DNA of 51,381 bases from Marinibacterium sp. (GCA_025800215.1 JAOXSC010000098.1:1-51381); one strand, 5' to 3'; numbered from the stretch's first letter, positions 16,778 to 26,447 are shown. Notes: generated by a model not told the origin, from the letters alone. Translations and numbers: made by a program.

Positions 16778-17517
16778 CCCAACTGCCTGACCGGACCGAC
16801 CGCAAACTGGGTCTCGTGATCGACCTTGATACCTGTGTGGGCTGCCATGCCTGCGTGATCTCGTGCAAAGGCTGGAACACCGAAAATGAAAGCGCGCCGC
16901 TGTCGGATCAGGATGCCTATGGCACCGCACCCTCGGGGACCTTCCTGAACCGGGTACACAGCTATGAAATCCAGCCCGACACCGGCCCCGCGCAGCTGGT
17001 CCATTTCCCCAAAAGCTGCCTGCATTGCGAAGACGCGCCCTGCGTCACCGTCTGCCCCACCGGCGCCAGCTACAAGCGCGTCGAAGATGGCATTGTTCTG
17101 GTCAACGAAGATCACTGCATCGGCTGCGGCCTGTGCGCCTGGTCCTGCCCCTATGGCGCGCGCGAACTGGATCTGGCCGCGGGCGTGATGAAGAAATGCA
17201 CCCTGTGCGTCGACCGCATCTACAACACCCACCTGGACGAAGAAGACCGCGTTCCCGCCTGCGTGCGCACCTGCCCCGCCGGGGCCCGCCATTTCGGAGA
17301 CCTCGGCGATCCCGACAGCGACGTGTCGCGGCTGGTGGCCGAACGCGGCGGGGCCGAGCTCATGCCCGAACAGGGCACGCGGCCGGTCAACCGCTACCTG
17401 CCGCCCCGGCCAAGGGACCAGTGGCAGGCCGACCCCGCGCCCGCCGCACTGGCCCCGGTGGCCGACACGCCCACCGGCTTTCCCGGCTGGCTCGACAAAG
17501 CGCTGGAGAAACTCTGA
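16774..17517 (+). CDS. soeB: Sulfite dehydrogenase iron-sulfur subunit SoeB
   Basis: A 247-residue ferredoxin-like electron-transfer subunit of the DmsB/NrfC type. Four cysteine groups for [4Fe-4S] clusters are visible: CVGCHACVISC, CLHCEDAPCVTVCP, CIGCGLCAWSCP, and CTLC with CVRTCP. It carries electrons from SoeA to the membrane subunit SoeC. There is no signal peptide, in agreement with a cytoplasm-facing complex. Its ATG overlaps the hydrolase stop, and its stop overlaps the soeC start (TGATG), giving a fully coupled operon. Confidence 0.94.
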   Translation: MTQLPDRTDRKLGLVIDLDTCVGCHACVISCKGWNTENESAPLSDQDAYGTAPSGTFLNRVHSYEIQPDTGPAQLVHFPKSCLHCEDAPCVTVCPTGASYKRVEDGIVLVNEDHCIGCGLCAWSCPYGARELDLAAGVMKKCTLCVDRIYNTHLDEEDRVPACVRTCPAGARHFGDLGDPDSDVSRLVAERGGAELMPEQGTRPVNRYLPPRPRDQWQADPAPAALAPVADTPTGFPGWLDKALEKL

Positions 17518-18389
17518 TGCACCCCGCCCCCTCTGTCATCCTGTTCACCACGCTGTCGGGGCTGGGCTTTGGCCTGCTGTTCTGGCTGGGGCTGGGCCTG
17601 CCTGCGGTGACGGGCCGCACCGCCTTTGTGTTCTTCACCATCGCCTATCTGCTGGCGGTGGGCGGGCTTGCGGCATCAAGCTTTCACCTGGGCCGGCCCG
17701 ACCGCGCCTGGCGCGCCTTCAGCCAGTGGAAAACCAGCTGGCTCAGCCGCGAAGCCTGCTGCGCGGTGCTGGCCCTGCTGACCATGGCCGCCTATGGCGC
17801 AGCACTGGTCTTTGCCCAGACACGGCTGCCGCTGCTGGGGGCCCTCGGCGCGGTGCTCAGCCTGGGCACGGTGCTGACCACGGCGATGATCTACACCCAG
17901 CTCAGAACCGTGCCGCGCTGGCACCAGCCGCTGACGCCCGCGCTGTTTCTTTCGCTGTCGCTGGCGGGGGGTGCGCTGCTGGCCGGGCAGACCGATCTGG
18001 CCCTGTGGCTGCTGCCGCTGGCGGGGGCAATCCTGATCGCACATTGGCAGCTTGGCGACAGCGCGCTGGCCCGCTCCGGCACGACGCTGGCCAGCGCCAC
18101 GGGGCTGGGCCATATCGGCCATGTCCGCGCCTTTGAGCCACCGCATACCGGGCCCAATTACCTGATGCGGGAAATGGTCTTTGTGGTGGGGCGCAAGCAC
18201 GCGCTCAAGCTGCGCACCATCGCGCTGTGTCTGGGGATTGTGCTGCCGGTGGCGCTGCTGTTGCTGCCCTTTTCGCACCTTCTGGGCGCGCTTGCGGTGC
18301 TCAGCCATCTTGCGGGCGTGGCCACCGCGCGCTGGCTGTTCTTTGCCGAAGCCGAACATGTGGTCGGGCTCTATTACGGCAAACGCTGA
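17517..18389 (+). CDS. soeC: Sulfite dehydrogenase membrane anchor SoeC
   Basis: A 290-residue membrane protein with about eight hydrophobic helices, of the DmsC/NrfD type. It anchors SoeAB to the inner membrane and passes electrons to the quinone pool. Recognisable stretches are SSFHLGRPDRAWRAFSQWKTSWLSRE and RWLFFAEAEHVVGLYYG; the SFHLGRP and SWLSRE motifs are typical of the family. The start codon overlaps the soeB stop. This is the last gene of the sulfonate module; two hairpins follow before the convergent dapA. Confidence 0.93.
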   Translation: MHPAPSVILFTTLSGLGFGLLFWLGLGLPAVTGRTAFVFFTIAYLLAVGGLAASSFHLGRPDRAWRAFSQWKTSWLSREACCAVLALLTMAAYGAALVFAQTRLPLLGALGAVLSLGTVLTTAMIYTQLRTVPRWHQPLTPALFLSLSLAGGALLAGQTDLALWLLPLAGAILIAHWQLGDSALARSGTTLASATGLGHIGHVRAFEPPHTGPNYLMREMVFVVGRKHALKLRTIALCLGIVLPVALLLLPFSHLLGALAVLSHLAGVATARWLFFAEAEHVVGLYYGKR

Positions 18390-18422
18390 ATACGGCACAG
18401 AGCATCACAACACGCGCCAGCC

Positions 18423-18478
18423 CCCGGAGCGCCCCAAAGGGGCGATCCGGGCAGAGTGTCATGCCGCCGTCAGGCGGC
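18423..18478. terminator. Two hairpins between soeC and dapA
   Basis: The first hairpin (18423-18451) pairs CCCGGA-G-CGCCCC with GGGGCG-A-TCCGGG around an AAA loop. The second (18463-18478) pairs GCCGCC with GGCGGC around GTCA. Both could act for the converging soe and dapA transcripts; neither has a clear thymidine run. Confidence 0.6.
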
Positions 18479-18493
18479 GCCTTGGGGATACGG

Positions 18494-19366
18494 TCAGATC
18501 AGCCCCGCATGCGCCATGGCCGCGTCGATGGCGGCCTTGGTCTCATCCGTGAGACCGGTCAGCGGCGAGCGCACCTCTTCGCTGCACAGGCCCAGCTTGC
18601 TCAGGCCGTATTTCGCGCCCACCAGCCCCGGCTCGATAAAGATCGCCTCGTGCAGCGGCATCAGCTTGTCCTGCAGGTCAATCGCGCGGGCATAGTCACC
18701 GGCCAGCGTCGCCTCCTGGAATTCGGCGCAGAGCTTGGGCGCGACATTGGCTGTCACCGAAATGCAGCCCACACCGCCATGGGCGTTGAATCCAAGGGCG
18801 GATGCGTCTTCACCCGACAGCTGCACGAAATCCGCGCCGCTGGCCGCGCGCTGCTTGCTCACGCGGGTGACATCGCCGGTGGCGTCCTTGACCCCAACGA
18901 TCCGGGGCAGCTTTGACAGTTCGGCCATGGTTTCGACCGACATGTCGACCACCGACCGGCCGGGGATGTTGTAGATGATGATCGGCAGATCGCAGCAATC
19001 ATGCAGGGCGGTGTAATGGGCCAGCAGCCCGCGCTGCGTGGGCTTGTTGTAATAGGGCGTCACCACCAGCGCGGCATCGGCACCGACCTCCTGGGCGCGC
19101 TGCACCAGGCTTATCGCCTCAAGCGTGTTGTTCGACCCGGCCCCGGCGATCACCGGCACACGGCCTGCAGCGGCTTTCACGACCTCTTCGATGACGGTTT
19201 CATGCTCGTCATGGGTCAGCGTCGGGCTTTCGCCCGTGGTCCCCACCGGCACCAGCCCGTGCGAGCCTTCGCCGATGTGCCATTCGATCAGACGTTTGAG
19301 CGTTTCCAAGTCCAGCGCACCGTTGCGGAACGGGGTGACGAGGGCGGGCATCGAGCCACGGAACAT
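18494..19366 (-). CDS. dapA: 4-hydroxy-tetrahydrodipicolinate synthase
   Basis: DapA, 290 residues, condensing pyruvate with aspartate semialdehyde in lysine and diaminopimelate synthesis. The ATG at 19366 gives [19 protein letters not shown], and AGGGAGTG lies upstream. Active-site elements are GTTGESPTL (Thr43-Thr44), YYNKPTQ with the proton-relay tyrosine, and GVKDATGD with the Schiff-base lysine. It diverges from the lytic transglycosylase gene, a pairing that fits a shared link to peptidoglycan metabolism. Confidence 0.96.
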   Translation of the reverse strand: MFRGSMPALVTPFRNGALDLETLKRLIEWHIGEGSHGLVPVGTTGESPTLTHDEHETVIEEVVKAAAGRVPVIAGAGSNNTLEAISLVQRAQEVGADAALVVTPYYNKPTQRGLLAHYTALHDCCDLPIIIYNIPGRSVVDMSVETMAELSKLPRIVGVKDATGDVTRVSKQRAASGADFVQLSGEDASALGFNAHGGVGCISVTANVAPKLCAEFQEATLAGDYARAIDLQDKLMPLHEAIFIEPGLVGAKYGLSKLGLCSEEVRSPLTGLTDETKAAIDAAMAHAGLI

Positions 19367-19396
19367 GAAACACACTCCCTTTTTGCGTTTGCGTGT

Positions 19397-19416
19397 GATG
19401 CGCCAGATTGCGCATC
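19397..19416. promoter_or_regulatory. Inverted repeat in the dapA/slt divergent region
   Basis: GATGCGC (19397-19403) and GCGCATC (19410-19416) form a 7-base inverted repeat with a 6-base spacer, 30 bases upstream of dapA. It may be an operator in the shared promoter region. A TTGACC at 19441 could be a -35 box for the rightward gene, but the -10 is poor. Confidence 0.3.
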
Positions 19417-19504
19417 CCGGCCCCGGCACCGCGTTGGCGGTTGACCTCGGGCCGCTGGTGAATACGTTCCCGCTGTATGCCCGGATGATCAGGAATTGCA
19501 AGAG

Positions 19505-21511
19505 ATGACACGCCCCCTTGCCCGTCGGGGCCATGGCGCTGTGGCGCTTATGGCCCGCGCGACCTTCATGTTGCTGGTCTGCCTTGCCGCAGCCCTGCCC
19601 GCCGCCGCCCAGAGCGACCGCCCCCTGGGCCAGGCGCTGACGGCCATGCAGCGCGGCGACTGGGACGGCGCGCGCGCCCTGTCGGCCCGCGACGGGCCGG
19701 TGGCGCGCGACATCATCGAATGGCACCGGCTGCGCGAAGGCTTTGGCAGCCATGACGAGGTCACGGGCTTTCTGGATCGCCGCCCCGACTGGCCGGGCGA
19801 GGCGTGGCTGCTGAAGCAATCCGAACCCGCCTTTGGCGATGCCCCGCGCAGCGCCGTGCTGGCGCATTTTGCCGAACACCCGCCCCAGACCGCCGAAGGC
19901 CACCTGATCCACGCAGACGCGCTGACCGACGCTGGCCGGACGGGCGAAGCGGATGCGTCGCTGGTGCTGGCCTGGCGCACACTGCCCATGGGGCGCAGCG
20001 TGCAAGAGCTATTCCTGCGCGATCACCGGGCGCTGCTGGCACCGCATCACGCCGACCGGCTGGATCAGATGATCTGGAACAACGATTATGACAGCGCCGA
20101 CCGCATGCTGCCCCTGGTGGCGGATGGTCCGCGCAAACTGGCGCAGGCACGTCTGGCATTGCTGCGCACCGAACCGGGCGTGGACAGCCGCATTGCCGCC
20201 GTGCCCGACGCGCTGGCCGATGATCCGGGCCTGGCCCATGCCCGCTTTGTCTGGCGCGACCGCAAAGGGCGCGATGACGCGGCCATTGACCTGCTGCTGG
20301 CGCAATCGACCAGCCCCGATACGCTTGGCCAACCCGCCGCCTGGGGTCCGCGCCGCCGTGTGCTGGCCAGGCAGGAAATGCGCGATGGCAACCCCAACCG
20401 CGCCTATGAGATCGCCGCGCGGCACTACATGGTGCCCGATGACGGCTATGCCTATGCCGATCTGGAATGGCTGGCAGGCTATATCGCGCTGCGCAAGCTT
20501 GACGATCCGGCCACCGCGCTGCGCCATTTCCAGCGCTTTGATGCGGCCGTGCTGTCGCCCATTTCCAAGGGGCGCGGCGCCTATTGGATGGGCCGCGCGC
20601 ATGAGGCGCTTGGCGATGAGCGTGCCGCCAAGCTGGCCTATGCCGACGGGGCCGATTACCAGACATCGTTTTACGGGCTGCTGTCGGCGGAAAAGGTGGG
20701 GCTGCCCTTTGACGACCGCCTGATCGGACCCACCGCCCCCGCCAACTGGCGTGACGCGCCCTTTACCCGCAAAAGCAATTTCGAAGCCGGCCTTCTGCTG
20801 ATTTCGGCAGGCGATCCCAACCTGGCCGAGCGCTTCATCACGCATCTGGCGGAATCGCTTGATGCGACCGAAGCCGCGCAGCTGGGCGAAGCCGCCCTGT
20901 CCATGGACCGCCCGCATCTGGCGGTGATGATCGGCAAGCGCGTCGCCACACGCGGCATCGTGATCCCGCGCGCCTATTACGCGGTGCATCCTGTGGGGCT
21001 GCGCAACTATCCGATGGCCCCCGAAATGACCCTCGCCATTGCCCGCCGCGAAAGCGAATTCGACCCCCGCGTGATCAGCGGGGCAGGCGCGCGCGGGCTG
21101 ATGCAGGTGATGCCCGGCACCGGCGAAGACGTCGCCCGCGATCTGGGCATCCTGTCGGGCCACAGCCGCGCGCGCATGATCGACGACTGGCGGTACAACG
21201 CGCGGCTTGGCACCTTCTATCTGGCCGAGCTGGCCGAAAGCTTCGATGGCAATGTGGTGCTGATGGCCGCGGGCTACAATGCCGGGCCGCGCCGCCCGAT
21301 CCGCTGGATGGACGAACGCGGCGACCCGCGCCACAGCCGGGTGGACATGATCGACTGGATCGAACACATCCCCTTTCGCGAAACCCGCAACTATGTGATG
21401 CGCGTCACCGAAAGCCTGCCGGTCTACCGCGCCCGGCTGGGTCAACCGGCGCATCCGCTGCCCTTTTCGCAAGAGCTGACGGGATCAACCCTGCGCGCGT
21501 TCGCGCCATAG
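19505..21511 (+). CDS. slt: Soluble lytic murein transglycosylase (Slt family)
   Basis: A 668-residue periplasmic enzyme that cleaves peptidoglycan glycan strands to anhydromuropeptides. An N-terminal signal peptide ends at about AALPAAAQ. A long helical superhelix-like region follows, then the SLT catalytic domain with the probable catalytic Glu516 in ARRESEFDP, followed by [10 protein letters not shown] and [10 protein letters not shown]. The ATG at 19505 was preferred over a TTG at 19496; AGGA lies upstream. The 3' end overlaps the convergent EamA gene by 27 bases. Confidence 0.92.
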   Translation: MTRPLARRGHGAVALMARATFMLLVCLAAALPAAAQSDRPLGQALTAMQRGDWDGARALSARDGPVARDIIEWHRLREGFGSHDEVTGFLDRRPDWPGEAWLLKQSEPAFGDAPRSAVLAHFAEHPPQTAEGHLIHADALTDAGRTGEADASLVLAWRTLPMGRSVQELFLRDHRALLAPHHADRLDQMIWNNDYDSADRMLPLVADGPRKLAQARLALLRTEPGVDSRIAAVPDALADDPGLAHARFVWRDRKGRDDAAIDLLLAQSTSPDTLGQPAAWGPRRRVLARQEMRDGNPNRAYEIAARHYMVPDDGYAYADLEWLAGYIALRKLDDPATALRHFQRFDAAVLSPISKGRGAYWMGRAHEALGDERAAKLAYADGADYQTSFYGLLSAEKVGLPFDDRLIGPTAPANWRDAPFTRKSNFEAGLLLISAGDPNLAERFITHLAESLDATEAAQLGEAALSMDRPHLAVMIGKRVATRGIVIPRAYYAVHPVGLRNYPMAPEMTLAIARRESEFDPRVISGAGARGLMQVMPGTGEDVARDLGILSGHSRARMIDDWRYNARLGTFYLAELAESFDGNVVLMAAGYNAGPRRPIRWMDERGDPRHSRVDMIDWIEHIPFRETRNYVMRVTESLPVYRARLGQPAHPLPFSQELTGSTLRAFAP

Positions 21512-22360
21512 GGTGAACAGCCCCGCCGCCACGATCACCCCCGCCCCGATCACCAGCGGCGGGGTCAGAGCTTCGCTGAACAGGGTCACGCCGATGATCG
21601 TGACCCAGACCGCCTGAAAATAGGCAAAGGGCTGAACGGCGCTGGCTTCGGCCATCTCATAGCACTTGATCAGCAACCAGTGCCCGCCCGCCCCTGACAG
21701 GCACAGCAGCCCCATCCACCCCCAGTCGCGCGGCGCCATGGGCTCCCAGAACCACAGGCCGATGGTGGTCATGAACACAGCCCCCGCGATCCCGGTCCAG
21801 AAAAAGCTGGTCGCCGTGCTGTCGCGGCGCGCGGCATAGCGCGTAAGCAGCCCGTAAAGCGCAAACATCAGCGCAGATGCCAGCGGGATCACCGCCGCAG
21901 GGTCGAACACGCCACTGCCCGGACGCAGGATGATCATCATGCCCACGAACCCCGCACCGATCGCCGCCCATCGACGCCAGCCCACATGTTCCCCCAGGAT
22001 CGGCCCCGCGAGGGCCGAAATCAGCAGCGGATAGCAGACAAACACCGCCTGACTGTTGATCAGCCCCACCACGGTAAAGCCATAGACGGCCACGCAGACT
22101 TCGGCCGCAAGCAGCACGCCCCGCCCGATCTGCAGCAGCGGCTGGCGCGTGCGCGCCACCGCAGCGATGCCGCCGGGCCCGCGCGCGGCGATGGCGATGA
22201 CAAAGGCGGCAAAGAACCAATAGCGGATCATCACCACCATGTAGGTGTTGTACGTCCCCGCCAGATGACGCGAGATCCCGTCCTGCAGCCCGAACACCAG
22301 CGTCGCCCCAAGCATCAGCGCAATGCCCGCGCCGACATTGTGGGTCTGGCCGGTGCTCAC
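21485..22360 (-). CDS. EamA/DMT-family transporter (GTG start)
   Basis: A 291-residue inner-membrane protein with about ten hydrophobic segments in two EamA repeats, of the drug/metabolite transporter superfamily. Substrate is unknown. The first repeat starts GAGIALMLGATLVFGLQDGIS, and the second contains YGLLTRYAARRDSTATSFFW. The GTG start at 22360 overlaps the mnmD stop by four bases (GTGA), so it is translationally coupled to mnmD. A role in export of small metabolites is a family inference only. Confidence 0.88.
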   Translation of the reverse strand: MSTGQTHNVGAGIALMLGATLVFGLQDGISRHLAGTYNTYMVVMIRYWFFAAFVIAIAARGPGGIAAVARTRQPLLQIGRGVLLAAEVCVAVYGFTVVGLINSQAVFVCYPLLISALAGPILGEHVGWRRWAAIGAGFVGMMIILRPGSGVFDPAAVIPLASALMFALYGLLTRYAARRDSTATSFFWTGIAGAVFMTTIGLWFWEPMAPRDWGWMGLLCLSGAGGHWLLIKCYEMAEASAVQPFAYFQAVWVTIIGVTLFSEALTPPLVIGAGVIVAAGLFTLWRERAQG

Positions 22361-23031
22361 GTCAGACGACCGCGGGTCATGTGGCGTTTGCGGCCAAAGC
22401 CGGGGCTGCGGGTGACGTCGAACCCGGCCTCGGCCAGGGCACGGCGCACGAACCCGGCCGCCGTGTAGGTGGCCAGCGTACCGCCCGGCGCGGTGTGGCG
22501 GGCCACGGCCCCCATCAGATCACTGTCCCACAGCTCGGGGTTCTTGGCGGGGGAAAACCCGTCCAGAAACCACGCATCCGCCTGCCCCGCCCAGGCGGGC
22601 AGGCTTTGCCGTGCATCACCGCCGATCACCGTCAGGATCGCACTGCCCAGATCGCAGGGCTGATCCAGCGTCCCGTCCCAGCCGCTCTGCAGCCGGTCGG
22701 CCAGCGGAGCAAGGCTGGCAAAGGGGGTCAGCGCACGCGCGCGATCGGGCGCGGACATCGGGAAGGCTTCGAAACTGGTGAACCGCAGCGGGCCGGTCTG
22801 ACCCGAGCGTTCCCACAGCGACCAGACGGCCAGGAAATTCAGCCCGGTGCCAAAGCCCAGCTCGGCCACGTGAAAGCCCGGCGCAAAGCGTGCGGGCAGG
22901 TCATTGCCATCCAGAAACACATGCGCGGTTTCGGCCAGCCCGTTTTCCAGACTGTAATAGGGGTCATCGAACCGCGTCGACACCGGCACCTGCCCGTCGC
23001 GCCAATCCAGCTCTGCTCTCTGGTTCTCCAT
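22357..23031 (-). CDS. mnmD: tRNA U34 methyltransferase MnmD (MnmC1-like domain)
   Basis: A 224-residue SAM-dependent methyltransferase corresponding to the N-terminal half of E. coli MnmC, which makes the final methyl transfer to 5-methylaminomethyl-2-thiouridine in tRNA. Motifs are LENGLAETAHVFLDGNDLP, AELGFGTGLNFL (SAM site), SFEAFP and DGFSPAKNPELWD. The ATG at 23031 gives the normal stand-alone length. The oxidoreductase half is encoded separately and divergently, starting 52 bases away. The stop overlaps the EamA transporter start. Confidence 0.9.
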   Translation of the reverse strand: MENQRAELDWRDGQVPVSTRFDDPYYSLENGLAETAHVFLDGNDLPARFAPGFHVAELGFGTGLNFLAVWSLWERSGQTGPLRFTSFEAFPMSAPDRARALTPFASLAPLADRLQSGWDGTLDQPCDLGSAILTVIGGDARQSLPAWAGQADAWFLDGFSPAKNPELWDSDLMGAVARHTAPGGTLATYTAAGFVRRALAEAGFDVTRSPGFGRKRHMTRGRLT

Positions 23032-23083
23032 CGCTCTGCCCTGTATGCGGGAAACGGGTGGAAACTGAAGAAAGGCACAGGTC

Positions 23084-24136
23084 TTGGCAAGGGTCGATCT
23101 GACGGTGCGCGGTGCGGGAATTTTCGGGCTTTCCATCGCGTGGGAGGCCGCACGCCGTGGCGCGCGCGTGCAGGTGGTGGATCCCAATGGCCCCGGCGCA
23201 GGGGCCAGCGGCGGGCTGGTGGGGGCGCTGGCCCCGCATGTGCCGGAAAACTGGAACCCCAAGAAAGCGTTCCAGTTCGACAGCCTGATCATGGCCGAGC
23301 CCTTCTGGGCGGATGTTGGCCAGGCCGGGGGGCGTGATCCCGGCTATAAACGGTCGGGCCGGTTGCAACCCATCGCCGATGCCGCCGCACTGGATCTGGC
23401 GCGCGCCCGCGCCGCCAGCGCCGCTGATCTGTGGCAGGGCAAGGCCAGCTGGTCGGTGGTCGATGCCACCACATTCGGTGATTGGGCGCCGCCATCGCCC
23501 AGTGGCTATCTGGTGCATGACACGCTGACCGCGCGCCTGCATCCGCGCCATGCCGCGCAGGCGCTGGTGGCTGCTTTGGCCAGCCGGGGCGTCCCCATCC
23601 TATCGGATGCCCCTGATGGCACCGCGCCCACGATCTGGGCCAGCGGGGTCGCGGGGCTGGAGGCGCTGTCGCGCGACATCGGCAAACCTGTGGGTGCAGG
23701 CATCAAGGGTCAGGCCGCGCTGCTGCGCCACGATGCGCGCGACCTGCCACAGCTCTTTGCCGATGCGCTGCACCTGATCCCCCATGGCGATGGCACGCTG
23801 GCGGTGGGATCGACCAGTGAACGCGACTGGGACGACCCGACCGCCACCGATGCGGCGCTGGATGACGTGCTGGAGCGTGCCTATGCCGTGCTGCCCGCGC
23901 TGCGCGACGCACCCGTGATCGACCGCTGGGCCGGGCTGCGCCCGCGTGCGCGGTCACGCGCGCCGATGCTGGGGCACTGGCCGGGGCGCGCCGGCCAGTA
24001 TGTCGCCAATGGCGGGTTCAAGATCGGCTTTGGCATGGCGCCCAAAGTGGCGCAGGTCATGGCGGATCTGGTGCTTGAAGGGCGCGACGCCATCCCCGAA
24101 GGGTTTCGCGTCGCGGCCTCGATCCCCAAAGGATAG
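23084..24136 (+). CDS. FAD-dependent oxidoreductase, DAO family (MnmC2-like)
   Basis: A 350-residue flavoprotein of the D-amino-acid oxidase family. The FAD dinucleotide fold starts GAGIFGLSIAWEAARRG at about residue 10, and the C-terminal FAD contact region has RPRARSRAPMLG and NGGFKIGFGMAP. No ATG fits; the TTG at 23084 has GAAAGG upstream and places the nucleotide-binding motif at the N-terminus. Its position beside mnmD makes it a candidate for the oxidase that removes the carboxymethyl group of cmnm5s2U, as the C-terminal half of MnmC does. A glycine or amino-acid oxidase role cannot be excluded. Confidence 0.8.
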   Translation: MARVDLTVRGAGIFGLSIAWEAARRGARVQVVDPNGPGAGASGGLVGALAPHVPENWNPKKAFQFDSLIMAEPFWADVGQAGGRDPGYKRSGRLQPIADAAALDLARARAASAADLWQGKASWSVVDATTFGDWAPPSPSGYLVHDTLTARLHPRHAAQALVAALASRGVPILSDAPDGTAPTIWASGVAGLEALSRDIGKPVGAGIKGQAALLRHDARDLPQLFADALHLIPHGDGTLAVGSTSERDWDDPTATDAALDDVLERAYAVLPALRDAPVIDRWAGLRPRARSRAPMLGHWPGRAGQYVANGGFKIGFGMAPKVAQVMADLVLEGRDAIPEGFRVAASIPKG

Positions 24137-24138
24137 GC

Positions 24139-24693
24139 TCAGGCGCTGTTGCGTTCGGCTTCGGCGCGCAGGCGGGTCATCAGATCCGACAACGTCCTGA
24201 GGTAGCGGTCGCTTTTCAGCTGGCCATGATCGTCGAATTCATTGCCCGAATCGCCCAGATGCATTTCCGGGCCGGGGATCACATGGGGCTGGAACGGGTT
24301 CATGAAGCCGCGCAGCACCATCTGCGCGCGCTCGCCCCCCGCACGGCCTGCGGCGGCCGACATCACCGCCACCGGCTTGCCGCGCCACGGGCCCGCCTTG
24401 TGGCGGCTGACCCAGTCGAGCGCGTTCTTCAGAACCCCCGATGGGCCCTTGTTGTATTCGGGCGTGGATATGATCACCGCATCAGCGGCGGCGATCTGTT
24501 CGACCAGGCGGTCCACCTCGGGCGGCAGACCATGGGCCGCTTCGAGATCGCCGTCATAAAGCGGCAGGCGCAGATCACCCTGCACGAATTGGGCAGGGTC
24601 AAACAGGCGCGCGGCCTCGCGCAGCAGCAGCGTGTTCGTCGCCCCGGCGCGCAGGGAACCGGACAGGCCAAGCAGGGTCAGTTGGGTGGACAT
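24139..24693 (-). CDS. NAD(P)H-dependent FMN reductase
   Basis: A 184-residue flavodoxin-like protein of the NADPH-dependent FMN reductase/ChrR/YieF family. It has the FMN phosphate-binding loop GLSGSLRAGATNT and the STPEYNKGPSGVLKNALDW motif that contacts the isoalloxazine. Such enzymes reduce FMN, quinones or chromate; the physiological substrate is not evident. It converges on the FAD oxidoreductase with a 2-base gap, and the ATG at 24693 follows AGGTTTCC. Confidence 0.92.
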   Translation of the reverse strand: MSTQLTLLGLSGSLRAGATNTLLLREAARLFDPAQFVQGDLRLPLYDGDLEAAHGLPPEVDRLVEQIAAADAVIISTPEYNKGPSGVLKNALDWVSRHKAGPWRGKPVAVMSAAAGRAGGERAQMVLRGFMNPFQPHVIPGPEMHLGDSGNEFDDHGQLKSDRYLRTLSDLMTRLRAEAERNSA

Positions 24694-24781
24694 GGAAACC
24701 TCGGGTCAGGGTGGATCGGTCTGGCGTCACCCACAAGGCTAGTGCCAGCCGCGCGCCCTGACCAGAGGCAGCTTTAGGTGA

Positions 24782-25453
24782 TCACGATGTCTTTTGCGGG
24801 ATCACCACGATGTCGACGCGGCGGTTCTGGGCGCGTCCTTCAGGCGTGAGGTTCGACGCCACCGGCTGATCTTCGCCCCGGCCAAAGACCGACACGCGGG
24901 TGTCGGGCACGCCGCCCGCAAACAGGATATTGGCCACGGCCGAGGCCCGCTGCACCGACAGCGTCTGGTTATAGGCCGCATCCCCGGTATTGTCGGTATG
25001 GCCGATCACCTGCACGTTGGATTTGGGATAGTTCAGCAGGTTCGCCGCCACGCGGCTGATATCGGCCTGCAGCGCGGGCGTCACGGTCGAGCTGTCGGTG
25101 GCAAAGGTGATGTCCTGCGGCAGCGTCACCACCAGCCGGTCGCCGGTATTGGTGACGGTGATCCCGTCATTGGCCAGCTGCTGACGCAGTTCGGCGGCCT
25201 GCTTGTCCAGATCATTGCCGATCAGCGCCCCGGCCCCGGCCCCGACAGCCGCACCGATCAGCGCCCCCTTGGCCGCCGAATCCGCAGCCAGCGCGCCCAC
25301 GGCGGCCCCGGCAAGGGCCCCGATCCCGGCCCCGGCATTGCGGTTCTGGTTGGGATTGGCCACAGCGGAATCAAGCGTTGCGGGATCGGTACAGGCCCCA
25401 AGCGCCATAAGACCCGCCGCACAGACCGCCAGCGTGGATTTCGAAATACTCAT
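24782..25453 (-). CDS. OmpA-family lipoprotein with glycine-zipper region (YiaD-like)
   Basis: A 223-residue outer-membrane lipoprotein. The signal peptide ends with a lipobox (ALGAC), giving a lipidated cysteine. Next comes an alanine/glycine-rich zipper region (GIGALAGAAVGALAADSAAK and following), then an OmpA-like peptidoglycan-binding domain (GHTDNTGDAAYN, SVQRASAVANIL, GRGEDQPVASN, AQNRRVDIVV). It resembles E. coli YiaD and should tie the outer membrane to peptidoglycan. The ATG at 25453 was chosen for its AGG spacing; an upstream ATG at 25471 would add six residues. Confidence 0.9.
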   Translation of the reverse strand: MSISKSTLAVCAAGLMALGACTDPATLDSAVANPNQNRNAGAGIGALAGAAVGALAADSAAKGALIGAAVGAGAGALIGNDLDKQAAELRQQLANDGITVTNTGDRLVVTLPQDITFATDSSTVTPALQADISRVAANLLNYPKSNVQVIGHTDNTGDAAYNQTLSVQRASAVANILFAGGVPDTRVSVFGRGEDQPVASNLTPEGRAQNRRVDIVVIPQKTS

Positions 25454-25565
25454 GTTCAGATACCTGCTCATAGACCCGTGCCCGGTTGGCCGGGCTTGTA
25501 TCGCCCCTATAGCACAACAGGCGTGGGCTGTCTCAAGCCCCTGCAGCAATTGCCGCGATGCGTGA

Positions 25566-26447
25566 TCAGCCGTGATCCGCCGATGGCAGGTCGGGGGCGG
25601 GATCATTGGCCACATCGGCGCGCGCCGCCTCATAGGCCAGCAGCGCACGTTTGACCGGCAGCCCCCAGTGATACCCGCCCAAAGCGCCTGATTTGCGCAG
25701 GGCCCTGTGGCAGGGGATGATCCAGCTGACCGGGTTGCGCCCCACCGCCGTGCCCACCGCGCGCACCGCACGCGGTGCGCCCACCGCCTGGGCGATTTCG
25801 GAATAGGTCGACACCTGCCCCGACGGGATCTGCAGCAGGGCCTCCCAGACCTTGATCTGCAACGGCGCACCGATCAGATGCAGCGCGGTTTCGCCCCGTT
25901 CGGCAAAGGCCGCATCGACCCAGTCGCGCAAGGCCAGCGGGTCTTCGACAAAGTCGGCCTGCGGCCAGCGCCCGCGCAGATCCGCCATCGCCGGTTCGGC
26001 GCCTGTTTCTTCGGCAAAGCCCAGCCCGCAGATCCCGCGATCGGTGCCCATGACCAGCGCCAGCCCAAAGGGGCTGTCGAACCAGCCCCAGCGGATCCGG
26101 GTGCCGTCGCCCTTGCGGGCATAGTCTCCGGGGCTCATCGCTTCCCAGCGGATAAAGAGATCATGCAGACGCCCACCCCCCGACAGGCCCACGGCATGGG
26201 CGGTCTCAAGGGTGGTGAAATGATCGCGCAGCAGCGCCTTGGCATTCCCAAGACGCAGATATTGCTGGTATTTCTTGGGGCTCACCCCGACCCAGGCGGA
26301 AAACAGCCGCTGGAAATGCGCCGGGCTCATGCCCATGCGCGCCGACAGCTCGTCCAGCGACAGATCGCGGCCTTCATCGTCGATCAGGGCAATGGCGCGA
26401 CGCATCACACCGTAATGATACTGGCCTTGCGGCTGGGTCTGGGTCAT
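25566..26447 (-). CDS. Ada-like protein: AraC domain plus O6-alkylguanine-DNA methyltransferase
   Basis: A 293-residue two-domain protein. Residues about 10-110 are an AraC-type helix-turn-helix (LSLDELSARMGMSPAHFQRLF), and the C-terminal half is an O6-methylguanine-DNA methyltransferase with the acceptor cysteine in WIIPCHRALRKSGALGGYHWG. It lacks the N-terminal zinc domain that senses methyl phosphotriesters in E. coli Ada, so it can repair alkylated guanine but may not be converted into an activator in the same way. The ATG at 26447 follows AGGGAGAT. It diverges from nth, another DNA-repair gene. Confidence 0.9.
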   Translation of the reverse strand: MTQTQPQGQYHYGVMRRAIALIDDEGRDLSLDELSARMGMSPAHFQRLFSAWVGVSPKKYQQYLRLGNAKALLRDHFTTLETAHAVGLSGGGRLHDLFIRWEAMSPGDYARKGDGTRIRWGWFDSPFGLALVMGTDRGICGLGFAEETGAEPAMADLRGRWPQADFVEDPLALRDWVDAAFAERGETALHLIGAPLQIKVWEALLQIPSGQVSTYSEIAQAVGAPRAVRAVGTAVGRNPVSWIIPCHRALRKSGALGGYHWGLPVKRALLAYEAARADVANDPAPDLPSADHG

